DNA from: Nemopilema nomurai
Taxonomy: Eukaryota > Cnidaria > Scyphozoa > Rhizostomeae > Rhizostomatidae
NCBI GenBank assembly: GCA_003864495.1
Contig: PEDN01000534.1
Span: forward strand, 1 to 64,000
Direction of reading: 5' to 3'
Length of the DNA stretch: 64,000 nucleotides
The notes under the pieces were generated by a model, which was not told where the DNA came from, made no database searches, and worked only from the letters and a program-made list of their open reading frames with translations. This document shows, one piece after another, positions 11,201-26,200 of the stretch. Both the position numbers and the translations under genes were made by a program. How positions within the stretch are numbered: position 1 is the first letter of the stretch; the number at the start of each line of letters is the position of its first letter.

Positions 11201-14200
11201 TTGATTTAACAGCAGCAGATTTGGTTGTCGAAGACCCCAGTTTCCCAGGCCCCTTTGTGGACTTAGCTGCACCAGGCTTCTCTTTAGCAGGGGCAGTCTT
11301 TGCTGTTGGGGTGGCTTTTGCGACTGGGGTAGCCTTTGATGCCGCAGTAGCTTTTGATGCTGGTGTAGCCTTAGATGTTGGGGTGGCCTTTGCTGAGGGG
11401 GTTGCCTTTGCTGAGGGGGTTGCCTTTGCTGAGGGGGTGGCCTTTGCTGAGGGGGTAGCCTTTGCTGAGGGGTGGCCTTTGCTGAGGGGGTGGCCTTTGC
11501 TGAGGGGGTGGCCTTTGCTGAGGGGGTGGCCTTTGCTGAGGGGGTGGCCTTTGCTGTTGTAGTGGACTTGGTCGCCGAAGTAGTCTTTGATGGGGCGGAG
11601 CTTGGTTTTTCAGCGGGTTTTGATTTCGTGTCACTCGCTTTGGGCTTTCCTGGAGCAGAAGATGGCTTGCTAGATACAGCGGCTTTCTTTGAAGGAGCCT
11701 TTGCAGAAGCCTTTGTGTCAGTCGACGCACCTTTCTTGCTATCAACAGCTTCTTTCTTACTTGCTGATGCACTGGTAGCCGCTGATGTTTGAGCTGATTT
11801 GCTGGCTGCCGGTTCTGTTTTTGCTTGAACGGTCTTCTCCTTCGCATTGGTCGTAACTGTCTTTTTAGTTGCGGATGTGGGTTTTGCCTTTGTTGATTTG
11901 TCGGATGCTTTGGCGGCCTTTAGCTCTCCGTTCTCTGCAGCCTTCCCATCTACTTTGCTTTTCAAAGGAGCTTTCCCAACAGATTTGGTTGACATTGCAG
12001 CACCGTCTGTGCTGTCCCCAGCAGCTTTCTTGGGCACTTCTTTTGCCTTTGCTGGCTTGCTCTCCGCCTTTGCAGTGGTTGCTTTTGAACTTCCAGCTTT
12101 CTTTACAGCCTCCTTGGCATTTGCTGCTGATGGCTTTGGCGGCACCTGTTTCGAAGCCGTAGCTTTGGAAGGTGCAGTTTTCGCCGAAGCACTTTTAGCA
12201 GCAGATGAGGCAACTTTAGACGATGGGGTCTGCTTTGCAGCGGTGGTAGAGCTCTTGAGGGAAGTGTCCCTTGCAGCTTTCTCCGTCACTTTTGACGATG
12301 ATGGTTTGGCGCTTGCGCTCTTAGGGCCACTAGTCTTACTGGCAACACCCTTCTTCTCGGCAGCCGCCTTGCTGCCTTTCACAGGAGCTGACTTCGGGGC
12401 AGTTTTCTTGTCCCCGGTGTTTGCTTTCACTGCTGGCTTTTTGTCTTTTGTACGCTTGGCCTCATCCTTGCTTTTGCCCGTCGACGGCTCCTTCTTTTGC
12501 TCCTCAGATACAACGCCCTTTTTGACAACAACGACTTCCATGCTCCCTTCCATGATGATACCTGAGAAATTGCTTTCTTTTGTCTCTTCTTCGTTGACGT
12601 CACCATTCACCAAAAATTCTTCATTGATTTCGCCTTCATTGTTTTTATTATTATTGTCATCTTGACTCAAACACTCCGAAGTATGTGCAATGTTATTACT
12701 TACAATTTCGATTTGGTCGTTGAAGTTCGGTTGGAAGATTGCTTCTTCAGTTTCCATGCTCGACGAAATTTCCACATCTTTGGTCCTGATGATAACAGGA
12801 GCAAAGTCTTCATTTTCATGAGTCGCCATGTTGTTTGACCCACCTTCGCGATCAGACGAAGAATCCTTGCACCTTCCCAGCGATGACGTGGTCCCTACTG
12901 AAACAGTGGATCCGCTGCCTTTTCTGATATTCTTTGATACGGTGTTCTCGATGCGTCGAATTGCCCTGGCAATATCTGCGTCATCTGTGTCTATGACACG
13001 AGATGTTTTCCTCAAAGGACTTTCTCGTCCTCGGGTCACGAAGCTCGGCAGTACCGGAGGAGTGAAGGACCGAAACTCGCCCTTGCAGTCTTCTTCTAGC
13101 AATGAACTTGGAGCAGCTGTAAAGCAAATCAGACGTTCATTCTGCATTATTCATTTTCAACTCATCAATTATTCAAAAGATCCTCAATAACACTAAAAAA
13201 CAGCCTAACTTTCCGACTTCTCTAAGAAAATCAGGAGCTCGTCCAATGCCCCGAAATTAGCCTTTCTCTGTTTAGACTAGTTACCATTGGTTGAAATATT
13301 GCACGTTTTCATCTGAAGCGTGTTAAACACGATTTGTCAATAAACCATCTATACAAGGCCCTCTACGGTTTCTTGCAACGTCACACCCTAAACGCAAGTT
13401 CCGATTCACCTGCTTGCCTTTGTGCTTCAGTTCAAATGCGCTAAGGAATTTCAAATAATGCAATCGATAAATTAGGGCATCTTGAGGTTTCTGTCCGGGG
13501 ATCACACATTTACCAACGTTATATGCAGCTGACTTTAGAAGCATTTTTGAGAGACAATGCCATCGATAAAACTTGCATTTACAAGGGCCCACATAATTAG
13601 CAATTAGGCAGGGACAGCATGCTGAAGGAGTGGCTAAAAACACAGATGTTTCTTCAATTTCACGTTGATAGAAGTTCGTTCAATGCAACGGAATCTTTTT
13701 TCGTCAGAATATGTTGTGCACAAACATGGCCCTAAAATTTTACCAGAAACTATACTTATAGCAACAGCGTTAATTGACTAGTTACGTTCACTTTATGTAC
13801 CAACAAGGCGGATTTGAGAGTCCCCAAGAGGTACTGGCTGTTTAGAGAAGCCCGATTTCCAATGGTGGCATGCACATTTTCTGAAGAAAGTAAAACTGAA
13901 AACAATAAAAAACGTCTCTGACCAAAATCAGTTTGGGGATTGTTGGATTTCTGCTAAATTGAGAGATGACGGAAAATCGAGGTTTACCCAGGAATAGCTG
14001 CAGTTTAACATACTAGCTAGCATATTACATGGCTCATTGATTATTCTATCCAGTAAATCAAATTTATGATTTTACAAATCTCAAAGACGAAAGTTGGGTC
14101 ACCACACAATGAAGAGTTTCGATTATTTTATCGTTGAGAATTTCACGGCTATTTAATTTCCACGTGGGTAGCCGTTCAATTTTTTGAAATACCATGGCAC

Positions 14201-17200
14201 ATGTGAGAACGATGGCACATATAATGACATGAATAAAAATCTCCAAAGTTGTTACCACAAACAAATCTTGTTATCGTTGAATCTATGTAAACAACACTGG
14301 AAATTGGGAGAAAGCATCAAGATTTTCATTGCCCAAAACAGTTCTCATATAATATTAATCATTCAATTTATTTTTATTTTCCTTACAGTAAACAAGGATC
14401 CCCAACCTGCAGGGTAGTTCAAAAAACGAAAAACATTTTCAAAGACATTATTGAATTTGATTGCGAGTTTTAAGTGTTACAAAACAAAGAGGCTTTTTTA
14501 TTGACCAAATAACGAAGGTAAAAATGAAAGAAAACTGAAGTAATGGACCAAATAATCAGAATATAGCCGGCCATGGTAATAAAAATTCTGATAGCAAGCA
14601 ATTAACAAGATACCACTATTCAAACGGTCCTTCTTTCTAGCAAACCTACTAAACCGCAAAACTTGCCATACCTTGCCATTTGGCTACGTCATTTATTTAT
14701 CAGTATCCTCTGACAATCTAGTCACAAGCGTGTTTCAGTAGGAGCAGAATTATTAGGACATTCGAAGTGCCCAAGAAAATTCCAAACAACTAACTTTTAT
14801 TAGCCTTCTCTTAGCATTGAAGGTAGATCCAACAACGCAAGACCTCTACCTCAATAAATTAATAATAAATGCACGGGAAATTATACATTAAAGATCTTTA
14901 TTACGCCTTTAACTGGGAAGGCACAGCAAGATCTATAATTTTTTTAAAATAGGCCCTTGGATAGACAACGTGTCTTCACAGCCAAAGCGCCATTTCCATC
15001 TAGTCTTTTAAAGGGTCCTTTTGTAAAAGGAGGATTAGAAAAATTTCGCTTCAAATCGGCCCGCTACAGTCATTAGATGTTAATTATTCATAGAAATATC
15101 TCCTTTGTCTTAGTTTTCACCACTATATCAACTAGAAGCCCTTAAGGTATTAAAGCAACATAAGTTTGCAAAGGTGATTTCTTTCCTTAACAGGGAACAA
15201 AGTTTGCACTGGATTAACATGATAAAACCGACTGAGCTTGTAGGCTTTCTCGTCTGCAGTGCAAGAAGTACCACATTCTTTGCTTAAATCCTGAACATCA
15301 GCTGTTGCTGTTAACAATATTTTGAACATTACTGAGCGCTGAAAGAGGATAATGAAGATTAAATCTTGCAAACACAACAAAGTTCCCCAAAATATGGAAT
15401 AATTTCTTATCTCAAAAGATAAGTTGCCCTTCAACAGAGGGCGTTTTGCGTCGATTATCACCGTAAGACCGGCATGTTCAACGAACTGATGTCTAATTGG
15501 AGAAATGATTCAGATAGCATTCGAAGGACAGTCTTCGAAAACTTGACACGTGCGTAGAATGGCATTGAGAAACTCAAGCCAAATGCTAATTTTCAGTGGC
15601 CGCTTGGCAGCAGGCGACAGTTAGACTTTTAAATCAAAATGAATAATTAATAAGAAAGCCAACTATCTTCGCATCCTAGGATAGGAGGTTCTGGCAAGTT
15701 ACGCCTTTTATAAGATCTATACTGAAATATAGGAATTAGGTTTAACTGATTGTCCTATAGATCTGTTGTTTCAAGAAAATTGTAATACCACAGCGATTCA
15801 AAAGAGGAAAATAAAACTGTCATAGAGGAAAGGCAATGCACAGTGTGATTGTTCGGTAAATGATTGCAAGAAGCCAGACGCGGCCTTTTATCCCCGTCGT
15901 CTTGATAATGTCTTCTTGAATAACAAATGCAGAGCACCAGATGCCGCTACAGACGTTCTTAAGAATAGCTAATTAAACGTATCGTTTTTTGCGTTCTAAC
16001 AAGACTTGTTTGACCAGTAACAATAAGGGATTTAACAAGATATTCAGCTAAATAATACGCGACAAAGGCTTGGCAGACACAGGCCTCGTAGTCAAGAACT
16101 CGGGAACTGGAACCGAGACACTGATAAAACTCACTATCATAAGGTGTTCTCTATCGAACTTTCTGCGCAAAGTTAGCAAAAGAAATAAACAACATCAAAA
16201 GCTAGCCGGGCTGACGAAATGTTGTTTTGAAACTTTCTTTTTGGAATTTTTGAATTTTTGAAACGTTGTTTTGGAATATTCTTAAGGAGGTAAGAGTAAA
16301 GAACACTGGATATATCTCTTAGTTGAATTCTCTCGATGGTAATATAAGCCGTTTACCTTGAGAATCTAGTGCTTGAGTCAATTCAAGCGAAAGTACCACA
16401 AAACTGTCGAAGTGCCACATTGTAAATTGAGTACTCAGTACATATCACACATTAATAGCCCTCTTGGCATGCTTGCGTCCCCCTAACACTTTTAACATGA
16501 TATAGGAACAGTATTCCATAGCCTTTATTGTCTCACTATTGGATACTGTTGTATGGAATTAAGTTATGAAGCTAGTACCAGCCCATCGGTGAAGACCACG
16601 GTTTAGCACCACCAGTCACAAGCATCTGTTTGCTGGCCTTTTTCTTTTGTGTACCAAGAACCTGTAGTCTGGGTGCCACAAAAAAGCTCCAAGGATATAC
16701 CTAGCCACCCAATGTCACTTTCCATGATAAAACTCTCATCACAAGGCAACAGAAAGCTTGGAAAACATACAAACCTGGAGAATTTGGCCTCTTATTCCGC
16801 AAAGTTTGAGGGTGATTCGCTGGTGTACTGCACTTCGAGTTGTTTGCTTGAGGTGGTTGCTCAGGCTGTGAACCTAATAAAAAATATATCACATGAATGA
16901 TTGCGATGTGCCCATCAAAATAATTTTACCAATACCTAACCTGAATTTGGACTGAAAGTGTCATCCGATGTCTAACCGCCAGGTTAAAGGTTAAAGGTCA
17001 AAGATAAAAAATGTCCATCTCCCTGAGGTAAGCAGGCCATTCCGTCACTACACAAAAGCGAGAAGGTAACGAAATGCTAAAGAACGTGACACTTTGCCTT
17101 CCTTTCATAAGCATTGCAATACATAAAATGCTTAAAAAGAAGGTTTAACTTTACGATATGTGTCATACTGTCATTATCATTTCCAAGCATACTCGCCGGG

Positions 17201-20200
17201 GTGAAAGTTGCACGTCAAAGATAGTCAAAGCCACTCTAGGTTCAACTGAAAATGCAAGACTTTAAAAGTTTATTGGAATACATTAATTAGCAATGTCGTC
17301 CTATTCCAATTGAAAGTTTCAAAACTCTAGGTTCCTGCGAGAGTTACGCGAAATAGCATTGCACCTTTGCCATGAAGATGATTTTGGACAATAATCCTGA
17401 AGATGCTGCACTGGGATTATCGTGAATAGAAGTAAGGAGCTGCCTGGGTCAGATGGCTTAAGTTTATAATCATAATCAAACGCCTTCTGTGTATTCATTC
17501 ACAGAAGCTGTTCGCATTACAAGCAAAGTTTTAACGCAAGTCAAATCTCCAGGAACGAAATCCGATAACCTCCAGTTTAAACTCTAAGAATAAAGAGCAG
17601 ATTTTGGAAACAATTGGAGACAGAATGATGGACAACATGGTCCTCAACAGTAAATAAATGACACGAGGAAAAAATATTATAGAAAAAACAAGTCCACACA
17701 ACAGCAAATAAAAGTATTTTCGTTATATTAAAGAAGGACGAAAATTGATCGCCTTCTATTCTAAGTCACGGCAGCAGAGAAAGTGATTGTAACTGAACGA
17801 CACTTTAAGAGGAAGTGAAAACGTTTCTACACTCATCGTATTCAAAGTTCAGAATAACTAGCACACCAAAGCTCCGAGTGAATTAAGACAGACAATGACA
17901 CCGACGGCTGGAAAATTCATCTGGGTGTTGTTACCTTTTGCTACTGAAATTCATAATCTTCAGTGAAAAACGGTACTGAATATTACCATGAATGAACATT
18001 ATTATTATGATTACTTGGATTAAGACTGCTGCTGATTATGATAACGTTTTTTGACATTGTGATTGTGAATGGTTATGACGTTGATGCTTGTGATGGTTAA
18101 GGATATCGATTGTAATGATTGTAATAATAAGGGCTGCGACTGCTGATTATGATTTCAATTGCTGATGATTAATGGTGATTACCATCTTTATAGTTAAAAA
18201 TGATCGCTTCACTGATCATAATGACCACTCCTGAAAGTTCTTACAGTAATTGCGATATTGATCATTGATGATGATGATTTCTAGTGATTACAATGTTTGT
18301 GACTGCTAATGACTTTTAGTGTCGATGATAAGATTTCTAATGATGACATGATTTACAGTTCTTAATAAATTATGATTGTTGGTAACTGATTATGATTTCT
18401 GATGATGACTAATAATCATACTGATGAGGGCTAATCATCATGTTGATGATGCATGAAGATTCGATCTCTAGCTTTAGAGGGTGAGGTCGATGACCAACTG
18501 GCTGGAACAAGGCTTTGCAGTCCATATTCTGTCAATTGTAAAAACACTTGATGTTTGCCATAACTAATGAAGAACGGATATATTTTACCTTATTCTTTCA
18601 AATAAATATCCGGTGCAATTTTAGAAAACACATGCATGTGAATATTTATTGCTAAGACGTTTACACTCTCAATAAAAAGGCCACAAATGTTAGAATCACG
18701 GTGTTTAGTTAGGCTAAACATACATAACTAGATTTGCAATCACAATGCATAGAGCGCCTACATACAAAAACAAAGATACGCCTTTGCAAAAGAAAAAGAA
18801 GGAAATATCATCAGAGAAATTTCACAGGGGATTTCATACATTCATCTTGAATTCAATCAGTACACTGTATTAGCAGAAAGTACATCTGGTATCGAGCGAG
18901 GTCATACCTATTTGCAAACAAGCGTCTAAATGTAGATCCCTGAATGTAGATCAAGTCTTATTTTCACCTGCGTGCAACAATTCTTCAGCACGCCTGAAGC
19001 ACTCTCTTTGTACCCGCACTTTAATCTAGCAGCGCTTTTAGACGCACCTCCGGTTTGCCGGCACTCCAAATCCTTATGAGCCAAGGACTCAGAGTAAATG
19101 TGAGAAAAGAAAACGATGACCTGGTTGCACGAGGCCGTTTTGCTGAAAAGGTCAACTATTAATGAAGAATATTTCACCTCAATGAGCCATTAATTTCAAA
19201 ATAACTGTGCTAAACAAGTCAAAACAGGTCTTTGTCTGGTAAAACTGCCTAGCAAATAACAGTTTCGCTGGTTGTTTTAAATTAGGTTCCTTTCGCTAAG
19301 AAAATGGTCCAGTGTATTCAGGTAAGCGAAGATTTCGGGTTTCATTTAGTAGAGGCTTCGGCGGTTCCCATTAATACTCGACACAGCCGCTTGCTATATA
19401 TATACACACCAGTAAAATTGACTATCACAAGAATAATTAGCTAATCTTAACCTAATTAAAAGATGCAAGCTAAAGCAGAAAACAACATATACCAGTTAAT
19501 TATTGTCTTTTAAACTGTAAAATGATGAAGGCGTTACACATTTGGGCTAATAAACTTTGGAGAAGAATCGCTTTAGATAATTGAAGTTGGGTGTTATCGA
19601 AAGGGCTATTTTAAACACAGCCAACACCCATAACAACAAGTTTATAAATTTACGCAAAGCATTTGTAGTTGAAGCAGTGTGGTTGCTCGATCGAAGACTA
19701 ATAAATCATAAAATGCAAACAACTGCTTTAGGAAATGACTAGAGGATTTATTTGCTGAATTACCTGGCAGACTAAAATCTATAGATAAACATTTTGTTTG
19801 AAATCTAGAGTCCAACTATTGAGAAACATTGAATTATACCTCAAGCGATGGAATGCCTGTTTGCGAAATAGCCGTGTCCAGAGAACTGCGTACCGAAAGA
19901 TGAAGCTAGCCTTGAAGAAATTCGTCCAACTTCTAGGCCATCTCGCCCTGATAGCAACAGATAACAGTATTGAACGGGCAACACCCTAAATTCACAACAG
20001 CGTGTTGTCTAAAATCCTACAATGATAGCAGATTTCACCAATGAGAAACCACGGTAAAATTATTCCAATTTCATGGCGAGCAGCTGGCCAAGGCTTGACA
20101 AATACTTTATTAAAATGCAAATTAAAATCGAAGACATAGCGTATTGTCCATACTGAAAATCTATTGGCTAGTTGGGAAAACAAAGACTAGCAACAGGGCC

Positions 20201-23200
20201 GCTGACAGGTTCGAGTCTGTGACAGCTAATGCTATTCCGAGGGATAATGAAGCAGGTTTTTGTGTATGGTTCTAATGCCCTGGATTAAACGCGGATAATT
20301 CTGAAAGACATCAGTAAAAACGCTCACTGAAAAGGAAATATTACGCTCTAAACTGCAGTAGACAGGGTGTGAAAGCACTCCTGATTCTGTCTGGAGTTAA
20401 TCTGGGAAACTGATTACATCATCGCCTTTGATTTGCATAACCTTAAAAATTCTTTCACAGTTGTCGTTGCTTATTTGCGCGCGAGACATGAAAATGTGCC
20501 GTTGTTGCTGCGGCTACTGTTGACAATAATAATGTTTCTCCGGGGTGGAAAATGCTGTTGACGGGGAAATGGCGGCGACGCTGATGGCAATCGTGACGAT
20601 CACACGATGATTATGATTATGATCAGGTGATTTAGATAAGAAAGAATTCAAACTGGAATGCAACATTGATTCTATTCGAGTTCTGCAGCTCAACATGTTC
20701 CAGACTGCCCGAGTACACAATGTATGCATCGTGTTTTTAACAAGTACTTCAAACTTCTAGCCGATCAAAACCCTCAGATTATAGACCATACTTCTCCAGC
20801 TGCGAGCAAGGCAATGCGGTTATATAGATTAGCAGTGTTCTTATGAGCAAATAAGTGCAAGGAAATTTGTTTAAGAGAAATTAAATGCGAGTTGATGCCG
20901 GAAAATAGCACAAAATCGGTCTACTTCGCGATCAAGGTGGCTTAAAATCGTCAGCTTCATAGTGATAACTCTAAAAGAATTCCTAACTAAATCGGCCAAC
21001 CAAAAACCTTGGCTACTCGACAGGAGAGTGTACCAAACCTTTTTTCAACTGCAGTTTAATGTTGGAAAACAATTATGACCAAGACATTTTGCTTTTCGTT
21101 ACAATGTTACAACGTTAACTGAAAACACAATACCCAATTTCGCTTTTACACCGTCTAGTGTGAGAAGGGAGAGTCTGAAAGTGCAAATTGCGTCAGCTGT
21201 TATGGGCTTAAAACCTCGGACCTCCTATTAAAACATTTCACTTTTACTTCGGATGGAGGCTAACTCGGAAAATTGCTGCAATATGGGCAACCATTAAACG
21301 TAAAATACATTAGACGAAAAGTTGAACGCAGAAAGTTTGTTTTTATTTCTTCGGTTTAATTAAGGGTTACCATATATTATCACTTGTCTAGGTCGTTAGA
21401 ATTCATTGCCTCTCAGAAGACGTGAGAAATATCAATATTTTTATCATCTACAGACTATCAACAGCAGGTGTTATTAGTTAATATTATGATCACGGTCGGC
21501 GTTTTCGATGTCCCTATTCAACTTAGCATTCCCAGCAAAAGAGAATTTCTATCAAAGCTACAAATACACTTATGGTTGTTTATGCCAATTTTGCTGGAAA
21601 AACGAAAAAGAGCCTTGGTGATGGTATTAAAAAAGCAGTTATGTCGCACATCAAACGCCGCCGAGTGTTTTTTCGGCACAAGGCGCCTATTTTGATGTTT
21701 ACACAGAAGTGTAAAATACTTTATAAATACATTGAGTTCAAGAAATTCAACCCTATTTGAACATTTGTACAGCTCGATAGATTTGGACACTCCTAACTTA
21801 TTCTAGGCTAAAAAAGCCCTCGTATGCCTTTTTATAAAAGAAAATTAGCAAGATAGAGTCCAGCAGATTAATTCCCCATAATCAATAGAGTTTTATTTGC
21901 TACAGTGGCAGTACTTTTAGTTCACAGGCAAAGCTACCGACACTTCAGGCAAAAAAGACGAGGGAACAATACCCAGTATGTCTCAAGAGTACAAATTTGC
22001 CAATAGCATCAGATCAAGAAGAAATTATGCTATGTTTTATAGCTGCAAAATAATTTCATAAAATGAGAGCAGCCTCGAAGCCTGCACACTTGCAAACTTC
22101 CCGCAGCGGAGCAACAACATGTGACAACGACGCGTGATGTCGTTGTTGTTGTTTAAATTACGTTTTCGTTCCCATTGGTAACAAAAGTTTCGATAAGGCT
22201 TAGTGAGTTTTTCGACTTCGATGAGGTTAATTGGGAATGCAGTAGTGAACACGAGTATCAGAAGGCATGACTATCGACTTCAAATACTGAATTTCCTGAG
22301 ACATCTGGTGATACGGTTTTTACTTTGGAATCATTTCTCAACCAGCTTGATTAATAAATAAATCATTCAACGAGGAAATCTTTTTGTTGGATCAAAACTT
22401 AGTGTTTGGAACAGCAACAACCAGAACATAATTGGGTGAAAGCTTTCAATTGAAATTGAAGGATTGACACGGCCTGTTTTTAGGCAGCAACATCGTCGTT
22501 TAATTGTCAGGATTATCATCGAGAGAGAGGCTTAGATATGTTTTCCGATAAAGCGTGGTGCTTATACATTGCATAATGACTGATTTAGAAAGCTAGCGGC
22601 AGAGCATCAAGAACTATAAGCTTCTATTGCACCAGAGAGTCTGACTGATGAATACTGAAAACTCAATTCAATAAAGAACTTTCGACTTGAAATCACAAGG
22701 TGTACAACAAGGTTCAGGTCTTGTCTCACAACTATTCAGAATCTGCATAAACATTCCCGCAAATTGTGCATAAACACCTACAATACCAAACACTTTGCAT
22801 AAACTTCATTGAAACATTACCAAATGAAAGCAAGAGCCTACTTGCATTATAAGTAGCAAGAAGATACACATGGCATAATTTTCTTCAAAAGAGAGCTGCT
22901 ATTCATTCCCAATCCATCATAAACATAATAACCATTAAAGAAACTGTTAAAAAGCTCTTAATTGAACATCTTAATTGAGACATCATTCAAAGAGGAACGA
23001 ACAAAAATCTCTATTTTCCATGAAAAACATTTGGTGATCCAAAAAGAAATGGGTTAATCAGAGAAAAGATGATGTTGCCCTGAAGTTGCAAAATGACTGA
23101 ACCCTTAAGTCAAGTCCTATATATTTCTTCGAGCAACAAAAAGCAGCTAGTAACCGCAACAGTTGGGCCAATTACCGGACGTCCATTGGGGAAAGTTCAA

Positions 23201-26200
23201 TTCTAAAGAGCCAAGGGCCTGCAAAAATTTCCGATAAAAACTTCTAAAACAAATCTAAAAATGCTAGCAAATGGAACATTGCTTTCTTATAATGCAGCAA
23301 AATCAGATAACGGCTACCCTTGCGATGAAGTTAATCACACTAACTTTTGTAAAGGTGAACAGATTCTTGGAAGAGAATTATCCTGGTATGGTACAAGCCA
23401 AATGCAAAGTGTGGACCTTTCACGAAGAATCTCGTGTAATTGCAGCAGCTCATACTGAAAGTTATCATCGTTACAGCAAATGCATATTTTGCCCGTACTT
23501 ATCAATCCTCTATCTATTTGCGTTTAATTTTCATAACACTGATTAGGAAGAAAAATCAACAAGATATCGAAACTGTTTCGAGTCAGTAAAAACTCGTAAC
23601 TAAAGGACATAGATTACTTGATCTCAACGCCTCTTCTGGTTTTTGAAACTAACTCACAAGGAACAAATAACATTAAATCCCAATAGAATAAGACATAATT
23701 TTTTCTAACTGTGAATTTCAGGCAGTCATAACTTATGATGTTGATAATGTCATGGAGAAATGTTCCCACGGTTACCAAATACTGATATAGAGAAAGGCAG
23801 CTTGAATCATGAAACTGGGAGCATCGCACACAATTCAGACATGAGCTAAAAGTCTATTAATACATGCCCTGCATGCCAAAAAATGACAGGCACAAAAGAT
23901 GTGTCGTGGTGTGATTTAATTAAATCTAATATCTCTAGTGGTTATTAAAACAGTTATAAATGTTTAAACAATTTAAAGAATGACATTTGATATAATATGA
24001 CAACAGGAGATGGGATGGGCTAGCATTTAACTCAAAAGGGGATCAAACAGGAAAAACTATACTCAAGAAAAAAGGAGCAATTGTAGTCAAGGTAAAAGAA
24101 AACATTTGTCAAAACATGTATACGAAATGCCTATGAAAATCCATCACCTTCATAACATGAAGAGATAGCAAGTTGCATTCAGCTTACGGGATAAGACCAG
24201 GTTGATGGTGAAATATTTACTTTGCTCAAAGAGCAACATGAATCCCCATGTCATTACCACAAACAATTTCTACTCTTGATAACATTGGTTGCTATAGAGG
24301 GCGACCATAAAATGATGATCAAAAACTAAAGTTTACGTTGTGAATTGTCTTTTAGTAGACAAGCAATCATAACACGATGCCCGGTATAACAGCTGCGAAC
24401 AAGAGCCAAAAATGCTACAAACGACAACTCGTGACGGGATTCTCTCGATTATTTTCTATGCAAAAACAAAAAAAACTAAAGACTGGAGCAATATTGAACG
24501 ACCTACGTGGGTAAATTAGCAAACAAAAAAATATCAAACTAAAAACATTCTGAGCTTACACGGCCATTTGTTGAAAACGTCTGGCCAGCAGGCAAATCAT
24601 AGACTAAAAACGCATCAAATTCAAACTTTAGGAGCTAGAGATTACGCCTTAGTTCAAGATCGAAGATGAAGCGCCTTGCAGTTAGCACGACAACAAACAC
24701 TGCATGGCCTACCTCAGCCTATTTGGTGCCCTCTGGTGTTGTTGAAGAAATCTTGTCGTGCTAACGAAATGCATGAGAAAGAGAGCGAGTGACGGTCTCT
24801 TGAGAGTTTTGAACGCGTGACGACTGCTCTGCACCTGCAGAAACCTCACAATTAGAAATAACATGGAAGGTAGGCTTATTGCTGCGTTGAGCCAGAAATT
24901 ACCATAACAATAGTGACTGGACTTAGGTCTTCCAAGAATACTTTTCGTACTACGTAACAGGTCATCAGGACTATAGAAATGACAGCTGCACAAAGCTCCA
25001 TATAGCACTAAAATCAAGACAAAAGATGAGCTTCAAAAAGAAAAACTTTACATTTTTGCCTATTTGAGCCATACTGACTATTACCACCAGAATAATAGCG
25101 CCTGATTGTTTGAAAACGACTACAAAACGTGATTTTCATTTTAATTGACATCACATGGAGACCTTGGCAAAGTTTCAAATTCTGCTTACTTAACAGCTTG
25201 TTTTTGGTCATTTTTGTACGACAAGGCAAGAAAAATTATCTTATTAATAATATCGGTCCGCGAAATTACCCCCGCAATTTCGAAATCATGCTTCAATGCT
25301 TCCGCATGCTTTCCAAATATAGGACCTTTCCAAAACCGTTTCAAAATTTCTCTACTACAAAAAAAACAACAGAAAGATAGTGCACGGGGTGTGAAGAAAT
25401 AGTGCAGGGAATAATAGTTGTTAGGTTGTTAAAAAACAAATCTTATCCTTTAAATTTTCGAACTTCCTCAAATATACAATTATGCAAAGCAGTGGAAAAA
25501 CCATTTACAGCAGGTTAATGTAGATTGCTTGAAAGCTTCAACTTATCAGTGAAAAACATCGTATCACAATTGTCGCTGCACGTCCCTGCTTTTCACTTTA
25601 AAGGGGAAAATCCCATAGAGCTAAGTACTCAAATCAAATTGGTCTCTAATCAGCTTTCTTGGTTTCTCTGGGTCAACCAGAGACATAACAAATCCTCCTT
25701 TATAAAAGGGATTACCCAAATGATATCTCTGAATCAAATCTTTGTTACATTATGACACATAGTGACATTTGAGTAAGACCGTTATAGTAAATAAAACATG
25801 TTGAAAATTTCCCTTTATACCGAGGTAAACCAAAAACGTAAACTTTCGTTTATGGTTTTGCTTCTTTTCCCAATATAAGTTGGAACAAGCTCAGTGCTTC
25901 ACAAATAACACACGGTCCAACATTCCATTTTCCATCAGGCCAGCTAGAGACGACACCGTCCCGTTTTGCTGCCATTAATCAATCGAATGGCGTCCCGTTT
26001 TGCTGCCATGTGAATGGCACAAAAAAGAAAAGACTTGCAGCTGCAACTTGTCAAAGAATCGATAAAATATAGATAAAAAGATAAAAAAGGCTGTTAAATA
26101 CAATTGCCCAAAAACTTGCATCGTGGTGCCAAACCTATCCCATTGTTTCACTATTAGATGTAGAAAATTGTAGCCACACAGGATTCCAGGGTTATTTATG

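Noticed and set aside
10936..12665. Long plus-strand frames opposite the K/A/S/P region (FAEGVA repeats and others)
   Set aside because: Mirror frames of a repetitive, stop-poor coding exon; no domain and no start or splice evidence.
20195..20230. GGTTCGAGTCT resembling a tRNA B box
   Set aside because: No pairing T arm and no acceptor or anticodon arm could be found around it.
24709..25017. 102-codon minus-strand frame in the large intron
   Set aside because: No recognisable domain and no splice sites in phase with neighbouring exons; consistent with chance or an old repeat.
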